DNA of 36,868 nt from NCBI GenBank assembly GCA_944363045.1, contig CALVTT010000012.1, forward strand, positions 1 through 36,868, read 5' to 3'. The DNA is from an uncultured Clostridia bacterium (GTDB taxonomy: Bacteria > Bacillota > Clostridia > Christensenellales > Borkfalkiaceae). Position 1 is the stretch's first letter; the number at the start of each line of letters is the position of its first letter. A model generated the notes under the pieces. The model was not told the origin of the DNA. It did not search any database and saw only the letters and a list, made by a program, of their open reading frames with translations. Of this stretch, positions 8,098 to 16,959 are shown one piece after another. Made by a program: the position numbers and the translations under genes.

Positions 8098-8988
8098 TTA
8101 GCCCTCGCGGAAGAGCTCCAAAAAGGCGCGGAGGGCGTAGGAGATGCTCGTGTTCTTGGGCAGCGCCACCCCCACCGAGCGGGAGGGCATGGCGGGCGTC
8201 ACCTCGATCTCGAAGATGCTCCCATCCCCCGCCTCGGGCTGCATATACTCGCGCGGGATGCAGCCGATGCCCATGCCTTCCGCTACGAGCTTTTTCATAA
8301 AGCCCCAGCTGTCGACCTCGATGATCGGGCGGAAGCGGATGCCGAGGCTGGTGCAGAAGTGATCGACGGCGCTCCTTGCAACGGTGTGCGGCTCCATGAG
8401 AAGAAGGGGCTCGCTCTGAAGCTCCCACAAAGGCACCTGCCTGCCCTTGAAGCGCTCGAAGCCCCTGCCGCCGATGAAGACGTCGTTGAGGAGCGTGATG
8501 GTCTGGCGGACGACGATGCCCTCATCCTCGGGAATGGGGAAATTGAGAAAGCCCACGTCGCAGCGGTCTGTTTTGAGCTGTTCGATGGTGATGGGCGAGA
8601 CGTCGGAGAGAAGCTCGAACTTGACGTCGGGATAGAGCGCGTGGTATTTGACGAGCTTATCGGCGAGGATGTATTGGAAGATGGTCTCGGAAGCGCCGAT
8701 GCGCAGGGTGCCCTTGGCGCTCTTTTTGAGCTCGGAGAGGCGGCTCTCCACTCCGTCCAACAACTGCAGGGCGCGGGAGACGTCCTCAAAGACGAGCTCG
8801 CCGCCCTGTTTGGTGAGCTCCATGCCCTTGTGAACGCGGTTGAAGAGCGTGGCGCCGAGCTGATTTTCGAGTTGACGGATGGCCTGCGAGACGGCGGGCT
8901 GGGAGATGTACAGCTCCTGCGCCGCCTTGGTGAGGCTGCCGCACTTGGCGACGGTATAAAAGACGCGGTAAAGTTCTAAATTGACCAT
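8098..8988 (-). CDS. LysR-family transcriptional regulator
   Basis: 296 aa, the usual LysR length. The N-terminal winged HTH is clear (ELYRVFYTVAKCGSLTKAAQ, then LYISQPAVSQAIRQLE and LGATLFNR), followed by the linker helix and a periplasmic-binding-like effector domain from residue ~90 (GTLRIGASETI). A CysL/CbbR-like general architecture; the effector is not predictable. AAGGAG precedes the ATG. It begins 28 bp after the mnmE stop on the same strand, so it may be co-transcribed with mnmE; no obvious metabolic target lies next to it. Confidence 0.9.
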   Translation of the reverse strand: MVNLELYRVFYTVAKCGSLTKAAQELYISQPAVSQAIRQLENQLGATLFNRVHKGMELTKQGGELVFEDVSRALQLLDGVESRLSELKKSAKGTLRIGASETIFQYILADKLVKYHALYPDVKFELLSDVSPITIEQLKTDRCDVGFLNFPIPEDEGIVVRQTITLLNDVFIGGRGFERFKGRQVPLWELQSEPLLLMEPHTVARSAVDHFCTSLGIRFRPIIEVDSWGFMKKLVAEGMGIGCIPREYMQPEAGDGSIFEIEVTPAMPSRSVGVALPKNTSISYALRAFLELFREG

Positions 8989-9016
8989 GTTGGCTCCTTT
9001 TTACGGGCTTTTTCGT

Positions 9017-10303
9017 TTATTTGCCGACGCAGAATTTGGAGAAGATCTCCGAAATTATTTCCTCGGTGGCGGTCTCGCCGCTCAAAAGCCCCAGCGCGAG
9101 GTAGGCGCGCCTCACATCCTCGGCGTAGAGCTCGGCGGGAAGCCCCGCTTGGATGGCGGCACGGGCGGCGCGGACTGCCTCCTTCGCCTCCCCCACCGCG
9201 CGGTAGTGGCGCTCCTCCATGAGGAAGACATTGTCGTTCTGCCTGCCGAAGCCGCGCTCGAAGATGAGCTCTTTGAGCGCCTCGATGCCCTCGCCCGTGA
9301 CGGCGGAGACGTTGATGTCGCAGCGGTCTGTGCGGGCAAGGTCGCTCTTGCTGCCCACGACGATGAGAGCGGCGCCTTCGGGGACTTCGGGCGGGGCGTC
9401 ATCCTCGCGCACCCAGACGACGACGTCGGCGCGCTCCATGGCGGCTTTCGCCCGACGGATGCCCTCTTTTTCTATCTCCCCCGCCCCCTCGCGGATGCCC
9501 GCCGTATCGGTGAGGAGAAAGAGGACGCCGTGGAGTTCGAGGGTGCCCTCGACGGCGTCGCGCGTGGTGCCCGCCTCGGAGGAGACGATGGCGCGGTCGT
9601 AGCCGAGAAGGGCATTTAGAAGCGAGCTCTTGCCCGCATTGGGCTTGCCGCAGAGGGCGACGTTGACCCCCTCGCGGATGCGTTTTCCCGCGCGGTACTG
9701 TTTTAAGAGGGCGGAAAGCCCCTCCTCGACGCGGGAGAGACGCTCCTCGATCTCCTCGCCCGTAACGGCGGAGAGGTCTTCCTCGGGGTAGTCGACATCG
9801 GCATCGACGCAGGCGAGGCACTCCTTTAAGAGCGCCTGCAAGCGCTTGCCCTCGGCGGTGAGCCTTTCGCCGTAGAGAAGATAGCCCGCCTTGACCTGCG
9901 CTTCGGAGCGGGCGGAGATCATCTCCCCCAGCCCTTCCGCCGCGGAGAGGGAGAGCTTGCCGTTCAAAAAGGCGCGGCGGGTGAACTCCCCCGCTTCCGC
10001 TGGGCGGGCGCCGAGGTCGAGGGTGCGCTTTAAGACGGCGCGGGCGATCTCGATGCCGCCGTGGCAGTGAAATTCCACCGTGTCCTCCCCCGTAAAGGAA
10101 TGGGGCGCGCGGAAATAGACGCACATACCGTAGTCGGAAAAGGCGCCGCAGTCGATATTGCCGGGATAGAGACGGTTGGGCTCAAAGTCGCCCGTGCGGG
10201 AGAACATCTTTTTAGCGAGAGGGAGCGCGCCTTCGCCGCTGACGCGGATGATCGCCACACCCCCCACTCCCTGCGCCGTGGCGATGGCAGAGATGAGTTC
10301 CAT
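9017..10303 (-). CDS. mnmE: tRNA modification GTPase MnmE (TrmE)
   Basis: 428 aa, somewhat shorter than the usual ~455 but complete. It has the N-terminal tetrahydrofolate-binding domain (DTVEFHCHGG near 74-83, EFTRRAFLNGK near 106-116), a helical domain, the inserted G domain with Walker A GKPNAGKSS (219-227), GTTRD (245-249) and DTAGIR (266-271), and the C-terminal catalytic motif FCVGK with Cys425. MnmE with MnmG installs the xm5 group on U34 of certain tRNAs. GGAG lies before ATG. A promoter is seen at 10372-10400. mnmG is not in the window. Confidence 0.97.
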   Translation of the reverse strand: MELISAIATAQGVGGVAIIRVSGEGALPLAKKMFSRTGDFEPNRLYPGNIDCGAFSDYGMCVYFRAPHSFTGEDTVEFHCHGGIEIARAVLKRTLDLGARPAEAGEFTRRAFLNGKLSLSAAEGLGEMISARSEAQVKAGYLLYGERLTAEGKRLQALLKECLACVDADVDYPEEDLSAVTGEEIEERLSRVEEGLSALLKQYRAGKRIREGVNVALCGKPNAGKSSLLNALLGYDRAIVSSEAGTTRDAVEGTLELHGVLFLLTDTAGIREGAGEIEKEGIRRAKAAMERADVVVWVREDDAPPEVPEGAALIVVGSKSDLARTDRCDINVSAVTGEGIEALKELIFERGFGRQNDNVFLMEERHYRAVGEAKEAVRAARAAIQAGLPAELYAEDVRRAYLALGLLSGETATEEIISEIFSKFCVGK

Positions 10304-10371
10304 AAGTTTCTCCTATTTCCTGCCGCAGCTTTTTCGAGAAAGTTTTGGCGCGGCTATAACTTGCGGTTATG

Positions 10372-10400
10372 ATTATACCGCCTTTACTTGAAAAAGTAAA
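10372..10400 (-). promoter_or_regulatory. Promoter of mnmE
   Basis: On the minus strand TTTACT and TATAAT are separated by 17 bp, about 70 bp upstream of the mnmE ATG and just downstream of the terminator of the preceding operon. Confidence 0.6.
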
Positions 10401-10412
10401 ATGATTTTGCGC

Positions 10413-10438
10413 AAAAAAAGCTCCCTGCGCGAGGGAGC
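10413..10438 (-). terminator. Terminator of the ecf-truA operon
   Basis: On the minus strand GCTCCCT, a 5-nt loop and AGGGAGC are followed by seven T. It lies 7 bp past the stop of the membrane protein gene 10445-11353. Confidence 0.9.
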
Positions 10439-10444
10439 CGTAAA

Positions 10445-11353
10445 TTATTTTTTGTCGTCGCCGAACTCCGAGAAGGGATCGTCGTTTGAGGAGCTGCCCG
10501 AGCTGCCGCCCGAATTGTTGTTTGGACCGCCAAAGCCTTCGAAGGGGTCGGGACCGTTCTGAGGCCCGTTCTGCGGGTTGCCGTTATAGGGACCGTTCTG
10601 CGGGCCGTAGGGGCCGTAGGGCGGCTGAGGGCCGTAGCCGCTGCCACGCATATACGCCTGCGTGCGGCGACGGATGTAGTCGTTATAGTCGACGGGGGCG
10701 TTGTTGCGCACGGCGAAGATGGTGATGCCGCGGAAGGGCAGGATCGCCGAGAGGAAGGCGAGCAGGATGGGCCCGCGCGCATAGTACTTGCGGAAGAACG
10801 AGATAAAGAGCACGCAGAAGAAGATAATGACAAAGAACCACACGAGATAGGCGACGAGACCGCCGTAGGTGATGGTGGGCTCGAGCCAAGCGGGCATACT
10901 GCTGTTGGGCTGACCGAACACGAGGCCCTCTTCCGTCACTTCGAGTGTCCTATATGCGGGGAAATAGGAGATGACCGTTGCCACCATCACCAAAAGCTGC
11001 AGGGCGACGTATAAGATCTCCGTAAGCATGGCATAGAGGCCGACGCGCTTCATCTTCTGGCCGAAGAACTGCGTCTCCCCAGCGAGCTTACCCGCATAAT
11101 AGGTGTTGAAGAAGGGCAGAAAGCCCATCCAGCGGTGCTTTAAGCCCTGCTTTTTGGCGAGCTTGGAAAGGCCGATGCCGCCGAAAATAAGCAGGATGAG
11201 ATAGACGCCGAGTACGCAAAGCGCAGAGATCAGATAATAACTCAATACGACGTTGGAAAAATCATAGACATTCTCGATCTGCGGCTTAACGATGAGATTG
11301 ATGATCTGCTCCATGAACATCATGGGAACATTAAATAAGTCAAAAAATTCCAT
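10445..11353 (-). CDS. Polytopic membrane protein with Gly/Pro/Asn/Gln-rich tail, unknown function
   Basis: 302 aa. About five hydrophobic segments occupy residues ~30-215 (for example YYLISALCVLGVYLILLIF, then LVAYLVWFFVIIFFCVLFIS). From ~235 the chain is low complexity, with repeated GPYGPQNGPY-like units and a Ser/Asp/Glu end (DDPFSEFGDDKK), presumably cytoplasmic and disordered. AAGGAG is six bases before the ATG and the gene starts 9 bp after truA, so it closes the ecf-truA operon. I do not recognise a named family; similar clostridial proteins are annotated only as membrane proteins. Confidence 0.75.
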   Translation of the reverse strand: MEFFDLFNVPMMFMEQIINLIVKPQIENVYDFSNVVLSYYLISALCVLGVYLILLIFGGIGLSKLAKKQGLKHRWMGFLPFFNTYYAGKLAGETQFFGQKMKRVGLYAMLTEILYVALQLLVMVATVISYFPAYRTLEVTEEGLVFGQPNSSMPAWLEPTITYGGLVAYLVWFFVIIFFCVLFISFFRKYYARGPILLAFLSAILPFRGITIFAVRNNAPVDYNDYIRRRTQAYMRGSGYGPQPPYGPYGPQNGPYNGNPQNGPQNGPDPFEGFGGPNNNSGGSSGSSSNDDPFSEFGDDKK

Positions 11354-11362
11354 CTTTTCTCC

Positions 11363-12121
11363 TTACGGAAGCAAACTTTCGATACCGTAATCGGCGCTCA
11401 CGAGGACGAGGCCTTGGGGGGGCATGGTCAATGCGAGCGCACTTCTCTCCCCCGTTTGAAAGGCGCGCGAGATACCCTCCTGCTTGCCGCAGCCGACGGC
11501 GAATACTTCGCCCGCGAGGATGCGCACCATGTTATATAAAAATCCGTTTCCCGTCACCCGCAGCGTATAGAGCGCGCCCTCGGGGATGGGTTTTTCTTCT
11601 ATCTGGACGGAATAGAGCGTTCTTACGCTCGTCTTGGAGGTGTAGCCCGCCGCGCGGAAGGCGGCAAAGTCGTGCTCGCCCACAAGGAGGGCGCAGGCTT
11701 CCTGCATCTTTTTGACGTCCGGCCGCCCTTTGAGACGCGCCGCATAGCGGGAAAAGAGCGGAAGTTCGCTCTCTGCATAGTAGGCGCGGTAGCAATACGT
11801 CTTGCGCTTGGCTGCCCGCGTGACGTCGAAGCTTTCGGGCGCGGGGACGCTTTTTATCACCTTGACGTCGGGCGGGAGATGCACGTTGAGGCATTCGCGC
11901 AGCTTGGCGGGGGGGATATGATCGGGGAACTCCCCTTCGACGACCTGCCCTAAGGCGTGCACGCCCGCGTCCGTTCTGCCGCTTGCGGTAAGAGTGACGG
12001 GCCGGGAGAAAGCGCGCTCTGCGGCTTCTTCCATCACCTGCTGCACGGTGCGGCCGTTGGGTTGGCGCTGCCAGCCCGAAAAGCCGGTGCCGTCGTAACT
12101 TACTAAGAGGAGCGCCTTCAT
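11363..12121 (-). CDS. truA: tRNA pseudouridine(38-40) synthase TruA
   Basis: 252 aa. Catalytic Asp51 is in ASGRTDAGVHALGQ; other TruA landmarks are VSYDGTGFSGWQRQ at the N-terminus, RAAKRKTYCYRAYY, LVGEHDFAAFRAAG and GNGFLYNMVRILAG. It isomerises U38-U40 in the anticodon stem-loop. The ATG overlaps the ecfT stop (ATGA); the longer open frame upstream is antisense-like readthrough of ecfT codons in another frame and is not used. The position after ecfT is the common Firmicutes arrangement. Confidence 0.97.
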   Translation of the reverse strand: MKALLLVSYDGTGFSGWQRQPNGRTVQQVMEEAAERAFSRPVTLTASGRTDAGVHALGQVVEGEFPDHIPPAKLRECLNVHLPPDVKVIKSVPAPESFDVTRAAKRKTYCYRAYYAESELPLFSRYAARLKGRPDVKKMQEACALLVGEHDFAAFRAAGYTSKTSVRTLYSVQIEEKPIPEGALYTLRVTGNGFLYNMVRILAGEVFAVGCGKQEGISRAFQTGERSALALTMPPQGLVLVSADYGIESLLP

Positions 12122-12930
12122 ATCGTCGCCCCGAGGTACACTTTGAGAAGGACGACGCCCGCGATGAGCGCGGCTCCGAGGAGGAAGGCGATGAGATCGC
12201 GCCAGGTGAAGCGCAGCTTTTTGTACTTGGTGCGCTTCCTGCCGCCCGTGTAACAGCGCGCCTCCATGGCGTCGCCCAGCTCCTCCGCCCTTCTGAAAGA
12301 GGAAAGAAGCAGAGGGATGAGCACGGGGATGACCGCCTTGACGCGGCTTATGAGCCCGCCCGACTCGAAGTTGGCTCCCCTCGCCTTCTGGGCGTTCATG
12401 ATGCGCTCCGTCTCGTCGATGAGGATGGGGATATAGCGGAGGGCGATGCTCATGATCTGCGCGAGCTCGCGCACGGGGAAGCGGATGAGGGTGAGCGGAA
12501 AGAGAAGGCTCTCGATGCCGTCGGTGAGGGCGACGGGGGTCGTCGTGTAAGTGAGGAGCGACGAGCAGGTGATGAGCAGGATGAGGCGGATGACGAGGAA
12601 GGCGCTGAAGATGATGCCCTCTTTGGTGATGGTGAAGATCCACCACTCCGCGTACACCGTTTCGCCGTTATAAAAGAGCAGGTTGAGGACGGTCGTAAAG
12701 ACGATGAGGAAGAGGATGCCCTTGATCGCCTTGAATACCCTGAGGACGGGCACGCGCGAAAAGCCGATGGCGAGCGCGAGCACCACAAGGCAGCAGCCGA
12801 GCCCGACAAAGTTTTTGGCGAGGAAGATGGCTACGATGTAGGCGATGAGGAAGAGTATTTTGAGGCGGGGGTCCAAATTGTGGACGAAGGACTTCGTGGG
12901 ATAGTACTGCCCGAACGCGACGTCTTTCAT
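12118..12930 (-). CDS. ecfT: ECF transporter transmembrane component EcfT
   Basis: 270 aa with membrane segments around residues 25-60, 68-88 and 105-130 and a C-terminal one at ~243-265. The two coupling-helix motifs of EcfT are present: AQKARGA (ARG 183-185) and EARCY (ARC 224-226). These helices couple the ATPases to interchangeable vitamin-binding S components, such as the FolT protein at 22434-23123. It overlaps ecfA2 by 4 bp and truA by 4 bp. Confidence 0.95.
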   Translation of the reverse strand: MKDVAFGQYYPTKSFVHNLDPRLKILFLIAYIVAIFLAKNFVGLGCCLVVLALAIGFSRVPVLRVFKAIKGILFLIVFTTVLNLLFYNGETVYAEWWIFTITKEGIIFSAFLVIRLILLITCSSLLTYTTTPVALTDGIESLLFPLTLIRFPVRELAQIMSIALRYIPILIDETERIMNAQKARGANFESGGLISRVKAVIPVLIPLLLSSFRRAEELGDAMEARCYTGGRKRTKYKKLRFTWRDLIAFLLGAALIAGVVLLKVYLGATI

Positions 12931-13844
12931 GCGCTTGCACCCCCCTTCCCCGCGAGGGCGAGGGTCTTTTGCAGGAAGTCTTCCGTCGTGAAATCACACT
13001 TTAAGTCGATGCCGTACTGTTTGAGGGCGAGGCACACCTTGGCGGTAAGGGGCACGTCGAGGCCGAGAGCGAGCAGTTCTTCCGCGTGCGTGAAGAGCTC
13101 TTTGGGGGGCAGGACGTATTTGACTTCCCCGTCCGAGAAGACGGCGACGCGCGTGCAGTTTTCGGCGATCTCGTCCATGTCGTGTGAGACGATGATGATG
13201 GTCCTGCACCACGAGGCGTGCAGGCGGTGCAAAAGCTCCATCACCTCCTGCTTGCCGAGGGGGTCGAGACCTGCGGCGGGCTCGTCTAAGACTAAAATTT
13301 CCGGCTTGGTGACGATGACGCCCGCGATGGCGACACGGCGCTTCTGCCCGCCCGAGAGGTCGAAGGGAGACATCTCCTTGACTTCCTCGTAGTCGAGCCC
13401 CACGATGGTGAGGGCGTCGCGCACGGCGTTTTCCACCTGTTCCTTCGTGGGCTTTTCGGGAGCGAAGTTCTTAAAGCCGAAGGCGACGTCTTCAAAGACG
13501 GTCTCGGCGAAGAGCTGGTACTCGGGGTACTGCATCACCATGCCCACCTTGCTGCGCAGGGCGTTGAAGTCCGTCTTTTTATCGGTGAGGTCGAACTCCC
13601 CCACCTTAAGGACGGTGTCGGAGGGCGGGTCTTTACGCTTCTTATGGTATTTCTTCAAGGAGGTGGGCACGCGCAAGAGAGCGTTGAGGTGCTGCACGAA
13701 GGTGCTCTTGCCGCTGCCCGTATGGCCGATGATGCCGAAGAACTCCCCCTCCTCCACCGTGAGCGAGACGTCCTTCAAGGCTGCCGAGGCGAAGGGAGAA
13801 CCCGGGTTGTAGGTGTAGCTCAAATGCTCTGCTTGGATACGCAT
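12927..13844 (-). CDS. ecfA2: ECF transporter ATPase EcfA2
   Basis: 305 aa ABC ATPase: Walker A GHTGSGKST (40-48), Q-loop MVMQYPEYQLF, signature LSGGQKRRV (from 163), Walker B ILVLDE (183-188), and H-loop IVSHDMDE. A Lys-rich insertion (KKYHKKRKDPPSD, ~64-76) lies after the Walker A helix, as often in EcfA2. The C-terminal extension (~225-305) is the EcfA dimerisation region. It overlaps ecfA1 by 25 bp and ecfT by 4 bp. With EcfA1 it forms the heterodimer that powers group II ECF transporters. Confidence 0.95.
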   Translation of the reverse strand: MRIQAEHLSYTYNPGSPFASAALKDVSLTVEEGEFFGIIGHTGSGKSTFVQHLNALLRVPTSLKKYHKKRKDPPSDTVLKVGEFDLTDKKTDFNALRSKVGMVMQYPEYQLFAETVFEDVAFGFKNFAPEKPTKEQVENAVRDALTIVGLDYEEVKEMSPFDLSGGQKRRVAIAGVIVTKPEILVLDEPAAGLDPLGKQEVMELLHRLHASWCRTIIIVSHDMDEIAENCTRVAVFSDGEVKYVLPPKELFTHAEELLALGLDVPLTAKVCLALKQYGIDLKCDFTTEDFLQKTLALAGKGGASA

Positions 13845-14656
13845 AAGGCGATCTCCTTTGCAAGTGAGCTTGCGTCCAAAGTGTCGGCGACGGGCAAGCC
13901 GCCCGCACGCAGATCTTTACAGATGCGCCCGATGAGAGGCAGGGTGAGGTTGTACGTCAAAAGCTCCTCGTGGCGCTCGAAGATGTCCTCGGGCGTGCCC
14001 TGCATGACGATCTCCCCCCTGTTCATGACGATGGCGCGGGAGGCGCGCAGAGCTTCTTCCATGAAGTGCGTGATGAGGACGACGGTGATGCCCTCTTCGC
14101 GGTTGAGGCGGGTGACGCAGTCGATGATCTCGCGGCGGCCCTTGGGGTCGAGCATGGCGGTGGACTCGTCGAGGATGAGCACCTTCGGCATGACGGCGAG
14201 CACGCCCGCGATGGCGACGCGCTGCTTCTGCCCGCCCGAGAGGCGGGAGACGGTCGCATTTCTGTATGCCTCCATGCCGACGGCTTTGAGCGCAAAGTCG
14301 ATGCGCTCGCCGATATCCTCGCGCGGGAGGGCGATGTTCTCCGCTCCGAAGGCGATGTCGTCCTCCACGATGGAGGCGACCGTCTGGTTATCGGGGTTCT
14401 GGAAGACGATGCCCACTTGCTTGCGGATCTCAAAGAGGTTTTTTTCGGTGAGTTCTTCGCCGAAGACGCGGATGGTGCCGCCGTCGGCCTCCAAAAGGCC
14501 GTTCGCAAGACGGGCGAGCGTCGATTTGCCGCTGCCGTTGTGGCCGAGAACGGCGAGGAACTCCCCCTCCCCTACGGAAAAATTTAAGTTTTTGATCGCA
14601 AACGCCCCGCCCTCCTCGTAGGAGAAGCTGACGTTCTCAAATTCGATCGCTTTCAT
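13820..14656 (-). CDS. ecfA1: ECF transporter ATPase EcfA1
   Basis: 278 aa from the ATG at 14656 (MKAIEFENVSF). A TTG eight codons earlier would extend the frame, but homologues begin near the chosen Met; the GAGG here is unusually close (3 nt). Walker A GHNGSGKST (38-46), Q-loop VFQNPDNQ, signature LSGGQKQRV (139-147), Walker B VLILDE (159-164) followed by STAMLDPKGR, and H-loop LITHFMEE. First gene of ecfA1-ecfA2-ecfT-truA, transcribed from the promoter at 14711-14739. Confidence 0.94.
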   Translation of the reverse strand: MKAIEFENVSFSYEEGGAFAIKNLNFSVGEGEFLAVLGHNGSGKSTLARLANGLLEADGGTIRVFGEELTEKNLFEIRKQVGIVFQNPDNQTVASIVEDDIAFGAENIALPREDIGERIDFALKAVGMEAYRNATVSRLSGGQKQRVAIAGVLAVMPKVLILDESTAMLDPKGRREIIDCVTRLNREEGITVVLITHFMEEALRASRAIVMNRGEIVMQGTPEDIFERHEELLTYNLTLPLIGRICKDLRAGGLPVADTLDASSLAKEIALCVSKQSI

Positions 14657-14710
14657 ATTCCTCGTAAAATGGGCGCACAAAACAAATCGGTGCTTCCCGA
14701 TGACTTACTT

Positions 14711-14739
14711 ATTATAGCAAATGTTTGCCTTAGATACAA
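14711..14739 (-). promoter_or_regulatory. Promoter of the ecfA1-ecfA2-ecfT-truA operon
   Basis: On the minus strand TTGTAT and TATAAT are spaced by 17 bp, 55 bp upstream of the ecfA1 ATG. Confidence 0.6.
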
Positions 14740-14804
14740 TGAAAAAGCCGTGAAAGTTTATGAAATACTGCAAAAGTTCGGCTCTAACTAAAAGAAAAAT
14801 ACAA

Positions 14805-14824
14805 TTCCCCGCCGCAGCGGGGAA
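14805..14824 (-). terminator. Terminator-like hairpin after plsY
   Basis: TTCCCCGC and GCGGGGAA form an 8-bp stem with a 4-nt loop, starting 4 bp past the plsY stop. The minus-strand tail AATTGTATTTTTC is U-rich but interrupted. Confidence 0.65.
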
Positions 14825-14828
14825 AAAT

Positions 14829-15566
14829 TCACATATTCTGCATCCCTCGCTTGCCCTTGGAGAGCTTCTTGACGGAAGTGCGGTGTTCCTCCCCCGCGAA
14901 GAGGCGGATAAGATTCTTGCGGTGCGCGAACCAGGTGAGGAAATTCAAGAGAAGCAGCAGCATGAAGATGAGGATGACCCATACGTTCATGAGCTCCCCT
15001 TGATAGCGCAGATAGAAGATGATGCCCTGCCAGAGCGAAAAGCCCGTGACGCCGAGAAGAGAGCCCATCGAGCCCCACTCGGTGACTGCTATAAAGGTGA
15101 GCACGCAGACGAGCCATAAAAGCGCCACGGCGGCGTACCACCCTTCTTCGCAGCCGAGGGCAAACCAAAAGAGACCCAAAGTGGAGGCGATCCCCTTGCC
15201 GCCCTGAAAGCGCATGGTGACGGGCCAGATGTGCCCGATGATGACGAAGACGCCGCAGAAATAGCGCGTGAAGTCGGAGACGATGACGTCGGTGCCCGCA
15301 AAGACGTAACCGCGGAAGATAAAATAACTGATGAGCGCGGGCACACCCCCCTTGGAGACATCGAGCAGGAAGTTTATAAGCCCCACTTTGAGGCCGAACT
15401 CGCGGCTCATGTTCATGGTGCCGGGGTTGCCGCTGCCGATCTTGTGGGCGTCCTTGTGCTTGGTGCGGGCGATGATCATGGCGAAATTGACGCAGCCCAA
15501 AAAGTAGCAGACGAGCGCCATCAGCAAAAACCAATACCAGCTATCGGAAAAATACAGCTCTTTCAT
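14829..15566 (-). CDS. plsY: Acyl-phosphate glycerol-3-phosphate acyltransferase PlsY
   Basis: 245 aa, integral membrane. PlsY motifs: GSGNPGTMN (motif 1), RFQGGKGIAS (motif 2) and the C-terminal AHRKNLIRLFAGEE (motif 3). PlsY acylates glycerol-3-phosphate with acyl-phosphate at the inner face of the membrane, the first committed step of phospholipid synthesis. It is about 40 residues longer than many PlsY proteins, with a Lys-rich end (TSVKKLSKGKRG). It starts 8 bp after der and is the last gene of the lgt-to-plsY unit. Confidence 0.93.
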   Translation of the reverse strand: MKELYFSDSWYWFLLMALVCYFLGCVNFAMIIARTKHKDAHKIGSGNPGTMNMSREFGLKVGLINFLLDVSKGGVPALISYFIFRGYVFAGTDVIVSDFTRYFCGVFVIIGHIWPVTMRFQGGKGIASTLGLFWFALGCEEGWYAAVALLWLVCVLTFIAVTEWGSMGSLLGVTGFSLWQGIIFYLRYQGELMNVWVILIFMLLLLLNFLTWFAHRKNLIRLFAGEEHRTSVKKLSKGKRGMQNM

Positions 15567-15574
15567 ATGCCCCC

Positions 15575-16885
15575 CTATTGATCGTCCTTCTTGCTCCTCA
15601 CCTGGATGCGGATGGGCGTGCCCGAAAAGTCATACGCCTGACGGATGACGTTTTCGAGATAGCGCGCGTAGGAAAAGTGCAGGAGCGTCTCGTCGTTGAC
15701 CATGAGGACAAAGAGCGGCGGTGCGACGGCGACCTCGGAGGCGTAGTAGAGCTTTAATCTCCTGCCCTGATAGGAGGGCGGTTCGGAGATGCGCATGGCG
15801 TCCATCAGAAGGTCGTTGAGCGCCCCCGTGGGGATGCGGAAGTGGGCGTTGTCGTACGCCTCGCGGGCGAGCTTTAATACCTTTTCGGCGCGCTGACCCG
15901 TCTTTGCCGAGATGTAGACGGACTTGAAGTAGTCCATGAATTTCAAGTCCTCTTTGAGCTTCGCTTCAAACGTCTCGATGGTGTGGGTGTCCTTTTCCAC
16001 GAGGTCCCACTTGTTCATGACGATGACGGAGGGCTTGCCCTCCTCGTGCACCATGCCGATGATGCGCACGTCCTGCTCGGTGAGCCCTTCCGTCGCATCG
16101 ACGACGAGCACGGCGACGTCCGCCCTTCTCACGGCGTCAAAGGCGCGGAGGACGGAATAATATTCGACGTTATCTTCGACGGAGCGCTTGCGGCGGATGC
16201 CCGCCGTATCGATGATGACGTACTTCTCGCCGTCGCGCTCGAAGGGGGTGTCGACGGCGTCGCGCGTGGTGCCCGCAATGTCGGTGACGATGGTGCGCTC
16301 CTCGCCCAGGATGCGGTTGACGAGCGAGCTCTTGCCCGCATTGGGCTTGCCGACGACGGCGATGCGGAGGGCGTCCCCCCCTTCCTCCTCCCCTTCTTCA
16401 AAGGAGGCGACAGCTTCGTCGAGAACGTCGCCGATGCCGCGGGAGTGCTCGGCGGAGATGCCGAAGGGCTCCCCGAGGCCGAGGGAGTAAAATTCAAAGA
16501 GCTTGTCCTCCGAATACTCGTCCACCTTGTTGACGACGAGGATGACGGGCTTGCGGCTGCGGCGGAGATAGTCGGCAACGTCGTAGTCGGAGCTCGTGAG
16601 CCCCTCCCTGCCGTCCACGAAAAAGAGGATGACGTCGGCGGTCTCCACGGCGAGCTTCGCTTGCGTTGCGATCTGCTTCCACATCACGTCTTCGCTTTTG
16701 AGCTCGATGCCGCCCGTATCGACGAGCGTGAAGGGCTTGCCGCGCCACTCGGCGGAGGCGTAGATCCTGTCTCGCGTGACGCCCGGCCTGTTTTCCGTGA
16801 TGGAGAGCTTGCGCCCGATGACTTTATTAAAAAATGTGCTCTTGCCGACGTTGGGTCTGCCGACAATGGCGATGAGATGCTGCAT
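15575..16885 (-). CDS. der: Ribosome assembly GTPase Der (EngA)
   Basis: 436 aa with the two tandem G domains unique to Der: first P-loop GRPNVGKST (9-17) with TRDR, DTGG and NKVD; second GKPNAGKSS (179-187) with TTRD, DTAG and NKWD; then a C-terminal KH-like domain. AGGAGG precedes the ATG (MQHLIAIVG); upstream codons in the same frame are antisense/shadow of pyrR. Der acts in 50S maturation. It lies 74 bp after pyrR. Confidence 0.97.
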   Translation of the reverse strand: MQHLIAIVGRPNVGKSTFFNKVIGRKLSITENRPGVTRDRIYASAEWRGKPFTLVDTGGIELKSEDVMWKQIATQAKLAVETADVILFFVDGREGLTSSDYDVADYLRRSRKPVILVVNKVDEYSEDKLFEFYSLGLGEPFGISAEHSRGIGDVLDEAVASFEEGEEEGGDALRIAVVGKPNAGKSSLVNRILGEERTIVTDIAGTTRDAVDTPFERDGEKYVIIDTAGIRRKRSVEDNVEYYSVLRAFDAVRRADVAVLVVDATEGLTEQDVRIIGMVHEEGKPSVIVMNKWDLVEKDTHTIETFEAKLKEDLKFMDYFKSVYISAKTGQRAEKVLKLAREAYDNAHFRIPTGALNDLLMDAMRISEPPSYQGRRLKLYYASEVAVAPPLFVLMVNDETLLHFSYARYLENVIRQAYDFSGTPIRIQVRSKKDDQ

Positions 16886-16959
16886 AAATTCCTCCTGTTT
16901 GAGGGGTGTTGAGTCGTTTTGAGGCGGGCGCTTCCGGCGAGAAGTGCAGCGCGGGACGC

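Noticed and set aside
7999..8979. A 326-codon plus-strand frame opposite lysR
   Set aside because: Crosses the bidirectional terminator and mirrors the LysR codons; no independent support.
9017..10303. MnmE thought to be truncated because of 428 aa
   Set aside because: Both ends are intact, including the C-terminal CxGK motif; it is simply a compact member.
12122..12646. Upstream extension of truA
   Set aside because: Lies over ecfT in another frame, His/Pro/Arg-rich nonsense; the ATG overlapping the ecfT stop is the normal start.
15983..16912. Long plus-strand frame opposite der
   Set aside because: Shadow of the two G domains of Der.
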